NCBI GenBank assembly: GCA_900539725.1
Contig: UQDI01000003.1
Location: 28,742-92,741, forward strand
DNA: 64,000 nt
Direction: 5' to 3'
Origin: an uncultured Eubacteriales bacterium
Lineage (GTDB): Bacteria > Bacillota > Clostridia > Tissierellales > Peptoniphilaceae
Within the stretch, counting starts at the first letter, position 1. Every line of letters starts with the position of its first letter. A model generated the notes under the pieces. That model was not told the origin of the DNA, did not search any database, and saw nothing but the letters and a program-made list of their open reading frames with translations. The position numbers were made by a program, and so were the translations under genes. Below are positions 8,603 to 17,655 of the stretch, in pieces.

Positions 8603-9901
8603 TTACCTCCTTGAAGCTTCGTACTTTGCTTCTATTTCTTTTCTAAGTTTATATACAAGCGTCTCACTATCAAGTTCTACGCTATTATAATCAATACATT
8701 CGCCCTTTTTAATGTCTCTTGTAAGGACTGCGCCTTCATTTATGATGGATATAGGCACTAAATTCTTTTCTCTTGACTTTTCAAAGTCTATGCACTTGCC
8801 ATAAAATGTGTAGCCTCCGATGTAATCAAGCTTCTCGCCTTTCTTCATGTCCTTCTTAGCAATAGCAACTACATCTGAGTATGGTATTTCAGATATAGGT
8901 TTTATAGCTTCGAGCTTGTCGAAATGTGCCTTTAATACTGTGTTTATAGTCTCTATGCTGGTCAAATGGTAAGGTCTGTATAAAACATAATTTGGACCTT
9001 CGCCCATCTTTAAAAATCTCATTAAGTGATCAATCTTCTTTAATTCGCTCTTAACTATGACAAAGACGCCTGGCGCAATGCCATTGACATAGTCAACTAT
9101 TCCGTATGAATTAAGCACGCCGCCTTCTGATTTAAGGCAAAGTTTCTTGTCAAGCGATTTGATATCTGATTTGATTCCGTGTCCACCATCGACATCCACT
9201 CTAAATCCAGTCGCATTGCTCATAGTAGCCATCTCGACCATGGTCTTAGTACCATCTACAAAGCTTGCAAGCATCTCTTTTTTAATGCCCTTTTCTTTGG
9301 CAGATTCACTAACAGTGTCCGGATTAGCTTCTAAATCGACTTCATTGTTCTTTCCTTTGCCAATGGCTAGAACATCAAAGCCCATTATTTTAGCTTCATT
9401 ATAAAGCTCAAGCACTGTTCCCGGCTCGTCGCCATCGATGCCTGTATATATAAGTCCTTTTTCTTCAGCTATCTTTGAAAGTATGGTTCCAACGCAGACA
9501 TCGCTCTCTAGATTGAATGTAATTACATTTTTGCCATTCATTAAAGCGTTGTAACTGATTTCAGTGCCGACTATTGGCTCGCCTGTCGCATCTATTACAT
9601 AATCAATGTGTTCTGATTTGTATAAGAGCTCTTTGTCCTCGCATATATAATACTTATTTAAATCACTAATTTCGTCAGCGCAAGTGATTTTAATAATATC
9701 TTCTCTAGCAATACCTGCTGCAAGATAAGCATCAATCGCGTCTTCAATATGTCTTGAAGATATTAGTAAGGGATTTAAAACCCCGCTTTGTATATATTGA
9801 CTTACCAGCGCCTTGCCCATAAAGCCAGCTCCTAGTAAGGAAACATTTATCTTTTTACCTTTTTCTTTATATTCATAAAATTTCTTTTGATAATTTATCA
9901 A
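8603..9901 (-). CDS. COG4091-type dehydrogenase with C-terminal SAF domain
   Basis: About 432 residues. The N-terminal half is a Rossmann fold (VSLLGAGFMGKALVSQ near residue 23; DYVIDATGEP near 105), and the last ~90 residues resemble a SAF domain (AIAKKDMKKGEKLDYIGGYTF, GAVLTRDIKKGECIDY). This architecture matches proteins annotated as 'predicted homoserine dehydrogenase' (COG4091), whose real substrate is unclear; homoserine activity is not shown here. Two starts are possible. GTG at 9908-9910 has no upstream Shine-Dalgarno. TTG at 9899-9901 has GAGG 8 nt upstream and overlaps the preceding stop as TTGA, so I chose TTG. The gene ends two bases before ileS. Confidence 0.8.
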   Translation of the reverse strand: MINYQKKFYEYKEKGKKINVSLLGAGFMGKALVSQYIQSGVLNPLLISSRHIEDAIDAYLAAGIAREDIIKITCADEISDLNKYYICEDKELLYKSEHIDYVIDATGEPIVGTEISYNALMNGKNVITFNLESDVCVGTILSKIAEEKGLIYTGIDGDEPGTVLELYNEAKIMGFDVLAIGKGKNNEVDLEANPDTVSESAKEKGIKKEMLASFVDGTKTMVEMATMSNATGFRVDVDGGHGIKSDIKSLDKKLCLKSEGGVLNSYGIVDYVNGIAPGVFVIVKSELKKIDHLMRFLKMGEGPNYVLYRPYHLTSIETINTVLKAHFDKLEAIKPISEIPYSDVVAIAKKDMKKGEKLDYIGGYTFYGKCIDFEKSREKNLVPISIINEGAVLTRDIKKGECIDYNSVELDSETLVYKLRKEIEAKYEASRR

Positions 9902-11115
9902 GCCTTCCACCTCGATCTTATATCGTCATATGCCGCCATGGCAGATAACCACGCAAAGCTTAGATTGTAGCCTCCACATGGGCCGTCTATGTCAATGACT
10001 TCCCCGATGAAGTATAGTCCATGAACTTTCTTTGACTCCATAGTCTTATTATTTATCTCTTTACTATCTACTCCACCAAGGCTTATCTGACCAATGCCAT
10101 AGCCTTTATTTTTTATAATATCTAATTCAAAATATTTTAATATATTTATTATTTTATGTAAATCATTCTCACTTAAATCCTTAGCAAGCATTTCTTTAGC
10201 AAAATCAAGTCTATCTATCACAGGAATTATAAGCCTTTTGTGTATAAGTCCAATAAAAAATTCATCTAGACTCTTGTGCCCTAAATCTTTTTTTCTTTCG
10301 CTTAATAAAGTAAACATTTCTTCTTCAGTAAAAGTGTAAAAGATGTCTATACTAAATTTATAAGCACTTTCCTTGCCCTTAATGTATCTGGATAATTGAA
10401 AAACTGTTGGCCCCGATAAACCATATTTTGTAAATAAAACGTCATCTACATCATCTTTAATAATCTTATCTCCCTTTTTTAAACTTAGTTTTGCTTTTAC
10501 TCTAAATCCATCTAAGTGCTTTAAGTACTTATAATCACATTCATATGGTACTAGAGCTGGCTTTGTATCAATTACAGATATACCAAACTCTTTTATTTGC
10601 TTAAATAGATTGGCGTCTGAGCCAAATTTCGGCATAGCAGCGCCGCCGCAAGCTAAAACTAAGCTCTTAGCCTTGTAAATATTTGAGTTTTGATCTTTAA
10701 TGATGAATATATCACCAGCTTTATGAAAGCTTTTTACAAATACATCAGTTTTTATATCTATATTGTTTCTATCATTTTCATATCTAAGTACGTCAAGGAC
10801 GCTTGACGCTTGTAGTGACATAGGATAGACTCTGTCATCTTCCATATAGGGATATATGCCCATAGCTTTGAACTTTTCTAAAATTGTCTCATAGCCATAT
10901 TTTTCAATTATATATGAAGTAAAGGCCTTGTCGTTATATGGGTTTTCATTAAGCTTGGTGTTAGTGTAGTTGCACCTGCCATTGCCAGTAGTAAGGAGCT
11001 TTTTGCCGACTCTATCGTTTCGCTCAAGCATAAGTATATTTAATTTATCCTTATTAAGAGCCCCAAAAAATAGTGCTGCTGCACCTGCTCCTATGACTAT
11101 AGCATCATATATCAA
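9898..11115 (-). CDS. FAD-dependent oxidoreductase, YhiN/HI0933 family
   Basis: A 405-residue flavoprotein. The FAD-binding Rossmann motif is AIVIGAGAAALFFGA (residues 5-19), followed by LLERNDRVGKKLLTTGNGRCNYTN, the hallmark of the HI0933/YhiN (BaiN-like) family. The C-terminal VHGLYFIGEVIDIDGPCGGYNLSFAWLSA is the second FAD-contact region. The family's physiological substrate is not settled. The start is TTG (11113-11115), overlapping the sirtuin gene by 11 nt, with a GGTGGA site upstream. It overlaps the following COG4091 gene, so sirtuin, flavoprotein and dehydrogenase are probably translated in a coupled way. Confidence 0.88.
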   Translation of the reverse strand: MIYDAIVIGAGAAALFFGALNKDKLNILMLERNDRVGKKLLTTGNGRCNYTNTKLNENPYNDKAFTSYIIEKYGYETILEKFKAMGIYPYMEDDRVYPMSLQASSVLDVLRYENDRNNIDIKTDVFVKSFHKAGDIFIIKDQNSNIYKAKSLVLACGGAAMPKFGSDANLFKQIKEFGISVIDTKPALVPYECDYKYLKHLDGFRVKAKLSLKKGDKIIKDDVDDVLFTKYGLSGPTVFQLSRYIKGKESAYKFSIDIFYTFTEEEMFTLLSERKKDLGHKSLDEFFIGLIHKRLIIPVIDRLDFAKEMLAKDLSENDLHKIINILKYFELDIIKNKGYGIGQISLGGVDSKEINNKTMESKKVHGLYFIGEVIDIDGPCGGYNLSFAWLSAMAAYDDIRSRWKA

Positions 11116-11845
11116 TTCTATCCACCACTTCTTTTAATATCTTTCCAAAACCTTCATGAAAAACAAGTTTTGCATATCTATCGTAAGATGTTTTATCCTT
11201 ATTTATAATTACTAAATTATCTGAGTTAAAGTATCTAATTAGTCCCGCTGCTGGATATACCTTTAGTGATGTCCCAGCAACTAAAAGCAAATCCGCCATA
11301 GATATCTCTCTTATAGCTTCACTAATCACATTATCATCTAGAGCTTCGCCGTATAAAACAACATCCGGCTTAATTAATGCGCCGCACTCATCACAAGTAC
11401 AAGCACCTTTTGAGTGCTTGATATACATTGCATCAAATTCTTTATGGCACTTAGTGCAATAAGACCTGTTAATATTGCCGTGTAGTTCAATAACTTTCTT
11501 GCTGCCAGCATCTTGATGAAGATTATCGATGTTTTGAGTAATAACTGCTTTTAGTATACCCATCTGTTCAAGTCTTGCAAGCGCCTTATGTCCTTCATTT
11601 GGCTTAACATTCTCATATATAACCTTATCTCTGCAAAAGTCAAAGAATATATCTGGATGCGCATGATAAAATGAATTGCTCAAAACCACTTCTGGTTCAT
11701 ATCCTTCATAAAGCCTGTCGTTATAAAGGCCACCTGCTCCTCTAAAGTCAGGTATACCGCTCTCAGTCGAAACACCTGCACCTCCAAAGAAAACCATGTG
11801 CTTTGATTTTTTTACTTCTTGGACCAAAAGGTCAATATCAAGCAT
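11105..11845 (-). CDS. cobB: NAD-dependent protein deacylase, Sir2 family
   Basis: A 246-residue sirtuin that uses NAD to remove acyl groups from lysines, giving O-acyl-ADP-ribose and nicotinamide. GAGVSTESGIPDFRG (22-36), QNID (104-107), catalytic H122 (ELHGN) and the zinc cysteines C130, C133, C151 and C154 are all present. This is a canonical deacylase-type sequence, not the macro-linked SirTM type. It overlaps uraA upstream by 8 nt (ATG inside the last uraA codons) and the flavoprotein gene downstream by 11 nt. A macro-domain gene that could process its product lies far away at 61465-61980. Confidence 0.95.
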   Translation of the reverse strand: MLDIDLLVQEVKKSKHMVFFGGAGVSTESGIPDFRGAGGLYNDRLYEGYEPEVVLSNSFYHAHPDIFFDFCRDKVIYENVKPNEGHKALARLEQMGILKAVITQNIDNLHQDAGSKKVIELHGNINRSYCTKCHKEFDAMYIKHSKGACTCDECGALIKPDVVLYGEALDDNVISEAIREISMADLLLVAGTSLKVYPAAGLIRYFNSDNLVIINKDKTSYDRYAKLVFHEGFGKILKEVVDRIDI

Positions 11846-13058
11846 CCCTCTTCACTCCATTAAGAATAGCGTTTAATAAAATACCCAATATAGCTGCTAA
11901 GCTTAAACCGTTAAGACTGATACTTTCAGTTATAGGAAGCTCTATAGTAAAGCCAAATAACTCTTTAAATAAACCGCCTGAAAATCCTATGAAAAGAATT
12001 GCTGCCATAACTATGATGTTTTTTATATTTAATTTAACATGATTATCTCTAATATTTCTAAATCCAACAAAGCCTATCATTGAGAATAGCATTATTGATA
12101 TACCGCCCATAACTGCTTGTGGTATAGTCCTTAAGAAGCCTCCAAGCTTTCCAACAAAGCCTAGGATGATGGCAAAGACTGCTGCAAGTCTTAGTATTGA
12201 TGGGTCGTAGTTCTTTGTAATAGCTAAAACTCCTGTATTTTCGCCATAAGTAGTGTTAGCTGGTCCACCTATAAGTGAAGCAAATACTGTTGCTAAACCA
12301 TCGCCAAGTAAAGTTCTGTTAAGACCTGGATCTTCTACAAAGTTTTGTCCAACTACTGCTCCATTAGTAGTGATATCACCTAAGTGTTCCATAAATACAG
12401 CAAATATTATTGGAACAATGATTATAATGGCTTCAATATTAAACAGTGGCAAAGTAAAGTTTGGCACCGCAAAATATTGAGCATTATTTATTGCTGTAAA
12501 GTCAACAAGATGTAAAGCAACTGATAGTATATAGCCAAATATTACTGCAACGAGTATAGATATTTGCTTTAAGAAACCTTTAACTAAATATGGCCAAGCT
12601 ACAGCAACTGCAAGTGTAAGTCCAGCTACTATATATGATGTCTTCGCCATATTAAACGCTGTTGGCAATAGATTGAAGCCTATAACTATAATCATAGGTC
12701 CAATTACTTGTGGTGGTAATATTTTTTGTATTTTTTCTATGCCTATGCCTCTAATGAAGAATGAAAATAATACATAGACCAAACCTGCTACCAGCATACC
12801 GCCTTGAGCGTATCTAAGATCGCCATATTGCTCAGCTACTTGCACTATAACTGGTATAAATGCAAATGATGAACCCAAAAATACTGGCACTTTTTTCTTT
12901 GTGCAATAGTGGAATATAAGTGTACCACAACCAGCACTGAAAAGTGCTACTGATGGATCAAGTCCTGTAAGTATAGGAACTAAAACTGTAGCTCCAAACA
13001 TAGCAATCAGGTGTTGCAAAGCTAAAATCGATTTCTTAATACTAAGAGATGCTTTCAT
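11838..13058 (-). CDS. uraA: uracil permease (NCS2 family)
   Basis: A 406-residue polytopic membrane protein of the NCS2 family, which imports uracil with protons. Diagnostic segments are LQHLIAMFGATVLVPILTG near the N-terminus, the VFMEHLGDITTNGAVVGQNF helix with the substrate-site Glu, and GGPANTTYGENTGVLAITK. About 12-14 hydrophobic segments are visible. It starts one base after the prfA stop, with GGAGG in the prfA tail, so it is in the same operon. There is no space for a pyrimidine attenuator in front of it. Position between prfA and a sirtuin gene is unusual for uraA, which more often sits with pyr genes. Confidence 0.94.
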   Translation of the reverse strand: MKASLSIKKSILALQHLIAMFGATVLVPILTGLDPSVALFSAGCGTLIFHYCTKKKVPVFLGSSFAFIPVIVQVAEQYGDLRYAQGGMLVAGLVYVLFSFFIRGIGIEKIQKILPPQVIGPMIIVIGFNLLPTAFNMAKTSYIVAGLTLAVAVAWPYLVKGFLKQISILVAVIFGYILSVALHLVDFTAINNAQYFAVPNFTLPLFNIEAIIIIVPIIFAVFMEHLGDITTNGAVVGQNFVEDPGLNRTLLGDGLATVFASLIGGPANTTYGENTGVLAITKNYDPSILRLAAVFAIILGFVGKLGGFLRTIPQAVMGGISIMLFSMIGFVGFRNIRDNHVKLNIKNIIVMAAILFIGFSGGLFKELFGFTIELPITESISLNGLSLAAILGILLNAILNGVKRDA

Positions 13059-13059
13059 C

Positions 13060-14130
13060 TTATGCCTCCAATTCTTTTAATTTTTCTGCTTGTTCGTGAG
13101 TTAGTAAAGCGTCTATCATCTCATCTAAATCCCCGTTCAAAAAGTCTTCCAATCTATATAAAGTTAAATTGATTCTATGATCAGTTACTCTTCCTTGTGG
13201 GAAGTTATATGTTCTAATTCTTTCAGACCTGTCTCCTGAACCTACTTGGCCCTTCTTAAGCTTAGCTAGTTCATCATTTTGTTCTTGTAGCATCTTGTCA
13301 TATAGTCTTGATTTAAGAACCTTCATTGCTTTTTCTTTGTTCTTTAATTGTGATTTTTCGTCTTGGCAAGTAACTACAAGTCCTGTAGGAACGTGAGTAA
13401 TTCTAACAGCGGAGTCAGTTGTGTTAACGCATTGTCCACCGTGACCACTAGCTCTATATACGTCAATCTTTAAATCGTTTTCATTGATTTCGATCTCAAC
13501 ATCATCAGCTTCAGGCATAACAGCAACAGTAGCTGCCGATGTGTGTATACGTCCCGAGGCTTCAGTTTCAGGAACTCTTTGAACTCTGTGTACACCTGAT
13601 TCGTGCTTAAGTCTTGAGTAAGCACCTTTACCATTTATCATGAAGATAACTTCCTTAAAGCCGCCTATACCAGTTTCATTTGTACTCATGACTTCAGTTT
13701 TGTAGCCTCTCTTGTCAGCATACATTGAATACATCCTGAATAAGTCTCCTGCAAACAGTGCAGCTTCTTCGCCGCCTATACCGCCTCTAATTTCTACGAT
13801 TACGTTTCTGTCGTCGTTAGGGTCTTTAGGTATAAGCATAATTTTAAGGTCTTCTTCAGCCTTGGTAATATTTTCTTGTAAATTCTTTAAATCTTCCTTA
13901 GCAAGTTCCCTCATCTCGTCATCAAGGTTCTCGCCAAGCATCTCTTCAGTATCCTTAAGTTCATTTAAATAACCTTGATACTCTTTATATCTATCAACTA
14001 TTGGCTTTAAGTCAGAGTATTCCTTCATTGTCTTTTGATACTCTTTCATGTCTTTCAAAAGATCTGGATCCATAACCTTTTCGCCAAGTTCTTTATACTT
14101 GTCTTCAATAAAATTTAATTTTTCTAACAT
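13060..14130 (-). CDS. prfA: peptide chain release factor 1
   Basis: A 356-residue class I release factor recognising UAA and UAG stop codons. The PxT codon-recognition motif is PET in HRVQRVPETEASGRIHTS. The GGQ motif that triggers peptidyl-tRNA hydrolysis is in RASGHGGQCVNTTDSAV. The length is standard. AGGAG precedes the ATG. It lies 11 nt after prmC, whose product methylates the GGQ glutamine, matching the common Firmicutes order rpmE-DUF1385-prmC-prfA. Confidence 0.97.
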   Translation of the reverse strand: MLEKLNFIEDKYKELGEKVMDPDLLKDMKEYQKTMKEYSDLKPIVDRYKEYQGYLNELKDTEEMLGENLDDEMRELAKEDLKNLQENITKAEEDLKIMLIPKDPNDDRNVIVEIRGGIGGEEAALFAGDLFRMYSMYADKRGYKTEVMSTNETGIGGFKEVIFMINGKGAYSRLKHESGVHRVQRVPETEASGRIHTSAATVAVMPEADDVEIEINENDLKIDVYRASGHGGQCVNTTDSAVRITHVPTGLVVTCQDEKSQLKNKEKAMKVLKSRLYDKMLQEQNDELAKLKKGQVGSGDRSERIRTYNFPQGRVTDHRINLTLYRLEDFLNGDLDEMIDALLTHEQAEKLKELEA

Positions 14131-14141
14131 TTTCTCATCTC

Positions 14142-14957
14142 CTAAATGCAGGCAGAAATAAATCTATCAAAGCCTTCAAGGTCTTTGTAGATTTTAATAT
14201 CTTTATAATTATTCTTTTCTAATATATCTTTTACAATATTTCCTTGATCGTAGCCAATCTCGAAAAATACCATACGTTTAATCTTTTCTCTAGCCTGTCT
14301 AATGATTTTCTCGTAGTATTCATAACCTAAATCACCGCCCACTAAGGCAAGTTTAGGCTCCTTAAATATATCCCTTTCCAAGCCCATATACTCCTCACTA
14401 GAAATATATGGTGGATTCGATATAAGTATATCATAAGTTTCACTAATATTCTCAAATAAATCAGATAAAATGAAATTTATAGATAAATTGTTTAATTCAG
14501 CATTTTCCTTAGCTAAATTAAGTGCATCTTCAGAAATATCTGAGCAAGTTACATCAACTTTTGTATTTTCTTCTTTAATAGCAAGAGCAATGGCTCCCGT
14601 TCCCGTACACATATCTAATACACTGTCATTTGGTTTTATAAAGCTATTAACAATGTCAATTAATTCCTCTGTACAAAACCTAGGTATCAAAGCTCTCTCA
14701 TCAGTTTTTAGAACAATGTTTCTAAAATACTTCTTACCTATGATGTAAGCCATGGGCGTATCGTTTAACCTTTTATTAAGAAGACTGAAAAACTCTTCTT
14801 CATTAATATCAAAATCTTTATTCAAGCTTAAAAACAGCTTATCCTTGCCCGTTATATGCTCTAGAAGTATATATATCTCGCCCATTGGATTAGGTATATT
14901 TTTTCCCGATGCTTCAATATCAGCTAAAGCTTTTCTTATAATATCTTTAACTACCAA
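14142..14957 (-). CDS. prmC: release factor glutamine methyltransferase
   Basis: A 271-residue SAM-dependent N5-glutamine methyltransferase that modifies the GGQ motif of release factors. SAM-binding motif I is VLDMCTGTGAIALAI and the catalytic NPPY is in LISNPPYISSEEY. The helical N-terminal domain (about 1-85) that binds the release factor is present. The start is TTG at 14955-14957 with AAGG about 9 nt upstream, overlapping the end of the DUF1385 gene. Its partner prfA follows directly. Confidence 0.95.
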   Translation of the reverse strand: MVVKDIIRKALADIEASGKNIPNPMGEIYILLEHITGKDKLFLSLNKDFDINEEEFFSLLNKRLNDTPMAYIIGKKYFRNIVLKTDERALIPRFCTEELIDIVNSFIKPNDSVLDMCTGTGAIALAIKEENTKVDVTCSDISEDALNLAKENAELNNLSINFILSDLFENISETYDILISNPPYISSEEYMGLERDIFKEPKLALVGGDLGYEYYEKIIRQAREKIKRMVFFEIGYDQGNIVKDILEKNNYKDIKIYKDLEGFDRFISACI

Positions 14958-15856
14958 GCGTCTAAACCTTCTTCACTAGGTATTACCTCTTTAACCGCCG
15001 CTATCGCTACTTCAACCATATCGTCATCAGGCTCTTTGACTGTAGCAATCTTTTGAAGCCAAAGTCCTGGTTTAGCAACTGCTCTACAAAAGCCCACGTT
15101 ATCGTACTTGCCTATGAGTCTATTGATCTCATATGATATAGCAGCTACTAGTGGCAGAGCTATAATTCTAGAGACTACTCTCATTACTGGCGATGGCCAT
15201 CCAAAGAATGACAGCACAACTATTGATACGAGCATAACCATAAACAAGAAGCTTGTTCCGCATCTTGGATGGTACTTGCTCATCTTTTGTACATTTTCAA
15301 CAGTAAGATCAAGGCCATTCTCATAAGCAAAGATGGTTTTGTGCTCAGCGCCATGGTACATGAATACTCTCTTTAAATCCTTTTGATTCGATATTGAAGT
15401 AATATATATTAAAAATATAGATATCCTTATCAAGCCTTCAACGAAGTTTAGTAAGAATATATTATTGATTTTATCCTTTAATAAGTTAGCTATAAATGTT
15501 GGAATTACAACAAAAAGTCCTATAGCTATAAAAAAAGAAAAAACAAAAGTAAAAATATTAAACAAAGTATCTTTAAATTTACTAGTTTCTTTTTTGTCCT
15601 CTTCATCGTCATAAAAAGAAGCAGAATAATAGAGAGCTTTAGTGCCTTCAGACATTGAGTCCACTAGCTTGGATATACCTCTTATAAATGGGATTTTGAA
15701 GATGAGCTTATTATTCTTAGCTGAATCATCTTTGACCTTGACTTCTATCTCACCATCTGGTTTTCTCACGGCAACTGAAGTCATTTGTGGTCCTTTCATA
15801 AGTATACCTTCGATTAAAGCTTGTCCACCTATACTTGTTTTAAAATTCTTTTTCAT
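14951..15856 (-). CDS. DUF1385 membrane protein
   Basis: A 301-residue membrane protein with the DUF1385 signature GGQALIEGILMKGP at the N-terminus and MYHGAEHKTIFAYENG and HPRCGTSFLFMVM in the second half. At least four hydrophobic segments can be seen (about 100-125, 130-150, 195-220, 225-245). The family is widely conserved next to rpmE and prmC in Clostridia, but its function is unknown. A clear GGTG ribosome binding site is present. It follows the rpmE terminator hairpin and so depends on read-through or an unseen promoter. Confidence 0.9.
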   Translation of the reverse strand: MKKNFKTSIGGQALIEGILMKGPQMTSVAVRKPDGEIEVKVKDDSAKNNKLIFKIPFIRGISKLVDSMSEGTKALYYSASFYDDEEDKKETSKFKDTLFNIFTFVFSFFIAIGLFVVIPTFIANLLKDKINNIFLLNFVEGLIRISIFLIYITSISNQKDLKRVFMYHGAEHKTIFAYENGLDLTVENVQKMSKYHPRCGTSFLFMVMLVSIVVLSFFGWPSPVMRVVSRIIALPLVAAISYEINRLIGKYDNVGFCRAVAKPGLWLQKIATVKEPDDDMVEVAIAAVKEVIPSEEGLDAW

Positions 15857-15873
15857 TTTTTCACCTATATAAT

Positions 15874-15906
15874 GAAAAATTAGCAGAAAAAAGTCTGCTA
15901 ATTTTC
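15874..15906 (-). terminator. hairpin overlapping the rpmE stop codon
   Basis: A 12-bp perfect stem AAAATTAGCAGA (15876-15887)/TCTGCTAATTTT (15894-15905) with a six-base loop. On the minus strand it is flanked by T-rich sequence. The rpmE stop codon (15898-15900) lies inside the stem. It probably acts as a partial terminator between rpmE and the downstream operon. Confidence 0.75.
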
Positions 15907-16104
15907 GTCTTTTTTGTATCTCTTCTTGAATTTCTCTACACGGCCACCACGTTCAGTAAATTTTTGTTTACCTGTAAAGAATGGGTGACATTCAGAGCAA
16001 ACTTCTACTTTTAACTCATCTCTTGTTGAGCCTGTAACAAAAGTGTTACCACATGCGCATGTTACAGTTACTTCTTTAAATTCTGGATGTATGTCTTTTT
16101 TCAT
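15898..16104 (-). CDS. rpmE: 50S ribosomal protein L31 (bL31), zinc-binding form
   Basis: A 68-residue ribosomal protein. MKKDIHPEFKEVTVTCACGNTF and EVCSECHPF provide the C-x-C...CxxC zinc-ligand pattern, so this is the zinc-containing (C+) form rather than the zinc-independent paralogue. The ending GGRVEKFKKRYK is typical. It has its own consensus promoter (16138-16166), AGAGGTG before the ATG, and a terminator hairpin over the stop codon. Confidence 0.97.
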   Translation of the reverse strand: MKKDIHPEFKEVTVTCACGNTFVTGSTRDELKVEVCSECHPFFTGKQKFTERGGRVEKFKKRYKKDEN

Positions 16105-16137
16105 TTATTTCACCTCTCTTACCTCATTAACCACTAA

Positions 16138-16166
16138 ATTATATCATATAAATGTTCATATTTCAA
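16138..16166 (-). promoter_or_regulatory. rpmE promoter
   Basis: On the minus strand TTGAAA (16161-16166), 17-nt spacer, TATAAT (16138-16143), about 34 nt before the rpmE ATG. Confidence 0.85.
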
Positions 16167-16224
16167 GTATTTTTTATAAAAATATAATATTTTTTTCTTT
16201 ATTAGATATTTTTAAACTCAATAT

Positions 16225-17538
16225 CTATTTACTAAGGCCAGCATCTCTCATCACTGCTTTTATAATCCTTTGATTTTCTAAATAACCTGTCTTGTCCTCT
16301 TCACTCTCTTGAACAATTATATCTGGCACTGTTTGATCTAATTCATTAATTGAACCAGACTCTGTTACGCCCATTACATTTGATAATCTCATAACAAAAG
16401 CCGTATTAGGAAGGTCGATTTGCATTGGATCAAAGCCAATACCATCGCCAGCAGTTCTACTTCCAACTAAGGTAGCCAGTTTAGTTTCTTTGCAAAACGA
16501 TGCTAGCATCTCAGCTGAAGAGAAAACTCCATTATCTACTAAAAGATATATCTTTCCTTTAAACCTAATTGAATCCTTGCTTGGCTTAACAGATAACTCC
16601 AAAGGTGTATAGCAATCAAAATCACTAAGAATCTTTTTCACATCTTCACTAAAGTGTGAGTTATCTAAGAATGTTTTTACATCATTTTTAAATTCTAACT
16701 GCTTATAAATTTTTTCATATTTTTCTCCTGATTTCATCAAAAAATAATTTTTCGTTTCATATTTTTTATCTACTATTTTGGGAAGTAAAAACTCTTGCCA
16801 ATAATTGCTATCACCACCGCCATTGCCTCTTATATCGATTATTAAGAAAGGATAATCTTTTATTTCATTAAGATAATTAACAATAATATCTTTGTCTTGA
16901 TTGATATATTGCTCACCTATAAGTGATTTGATTTTAATATAAGCAAGTTTATCTTTAATAATATTCTCTGTTATAAGATTTTTAGAATAATTCTTATTTA
17001 CTTCATCATCGCTCTTCATATTTTCAGCAACATATTTTTTTACCGTTTCATTATTAATATTGTATCTTCTTCGAACGCTTTCTTTCTCATACATTTCAGT
17101 AATATAATGTCTCCAAGAATTCTTTGGCATAGGATAATAAGTCGTATACATAAACATTGCAAAATCTTCTGGCATTAAATGAGTATGTCCATTATGAAGC
17201 TCTGCTAAAACATAATTCATTCTACTAAAAAAGTCTGCATCGTTTTTTGACTCTGCAATATATGCTTCATACTTTTCTTTATTACTTAGCCAATCAATAC
17301 CATATAATTTTTTATTAACTTCGAAAAATGGATAATGCTCTTTCAAGGTATTGTATGCAAAATTAAAATCTTCTATGTAATCCTCTTTACTTAAATTAAA
17401 TTCTTTATATTCCAAGTCTTTTAAATTAATTGCCCTTATGTCATTAGTCTTAGTGTTAATATAGTTATTATAAGAAAAAATTGAGACTAAAAATAAAAGT
17501 ATAATAAGACAAAATGATATGATAGCATTCTTTTTCAT
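16225..17538 (-). CDS. S41 family peptidase (tricorn/S41B-like), membrane-anchored
   Basis: A 437-residue protein with an N-terminal signal anchor (about residues 5-24) and an S41 protease domain. ELHNGHTHLM (113-122) carries the conserved His, FLIIDIRGNGGG (231-242) is the oxyanion-side strand, and DNGVFSSAEMLASF contains the probable nucleophile Ser (340 or 341). There is no PDZ domain. The GSRTAGDGIG segment lacks the Lys of CtpA-type S41A enzymes, so S41B is more likely. It is expected to work outside the membrane. It has its own promoter and is separate from both neighbouring operons. The substrate is unknown. Confidence 0.88.
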   Translation of the reverse strand: MKKNAIISFCLIILLFLVSIFSYNNYINTKTNDIRAINLKDLEYKEFNLSKEDYIEDFNFAYNTLKEHYPFFEVNKKLYGIDWLSNKEKYEAYIAESKNDADFFSRMNYVLAELHNGHTHLMPEDFAMFMYTTYYPMPKNSWRHYITEMYEKESVRRRYNINNETVKKYVAENMKSDDEVNKNYSKNLITENIIKDKLAYIKIKSLIGEQYINQDKDIIVNYLNEIKDYPFLIIDIRGNGGGDSNYWQEFLLPKIVDKKYETKNYFLMKSGEKYEKIYKQLEFKNDVKTFLDNSHFSEDVKKILSDFDCYTPLELSVKPSKDSIRFKGKIYLLVDNGVFSSAEMLASFCKETKLATLVGSRTAGDGIGFDPMQIDLPNTAFVMRLSNVMGVTESGSINELDQTVPDIIVQESEEDKTGYLENQRIIKAVMRDAGLSK

Positions 17539-17575
17539 GATTTGTATCCCCTTCCGTGCAAATGTATATATAAGT

Positions 17576-17603
17576 ATTATATCACATATAAAGTAATAAT
17601 CAA
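17576..17603 (-). promoter_or_regulatory. promoter of the S41 peptidase gene
   Basis: On the minus strand TTGATT (17598-17603), 16-nt spacer, TATAAT (17576-17581), about 38 nt before the ATG. Confidence 0.65.
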
Positions 17604-17655
17604 CTTAGATTATAAAAAACATACTTATTCAAAATCAATATGTTTTAGATATATC

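Noticed and set aside
8601..8640. T-box leader before ileS (and before glyQ near 41530)
   Set aside because: Both genes start within a few bases of the upstream gene, leaving no room for a T-box.
16179..16224. Terminator after the S41 peptidase gene
   Set aside because: AT-only palindromes are present, but there is no stable stem with a T run on the minus strand, so I did not list it.
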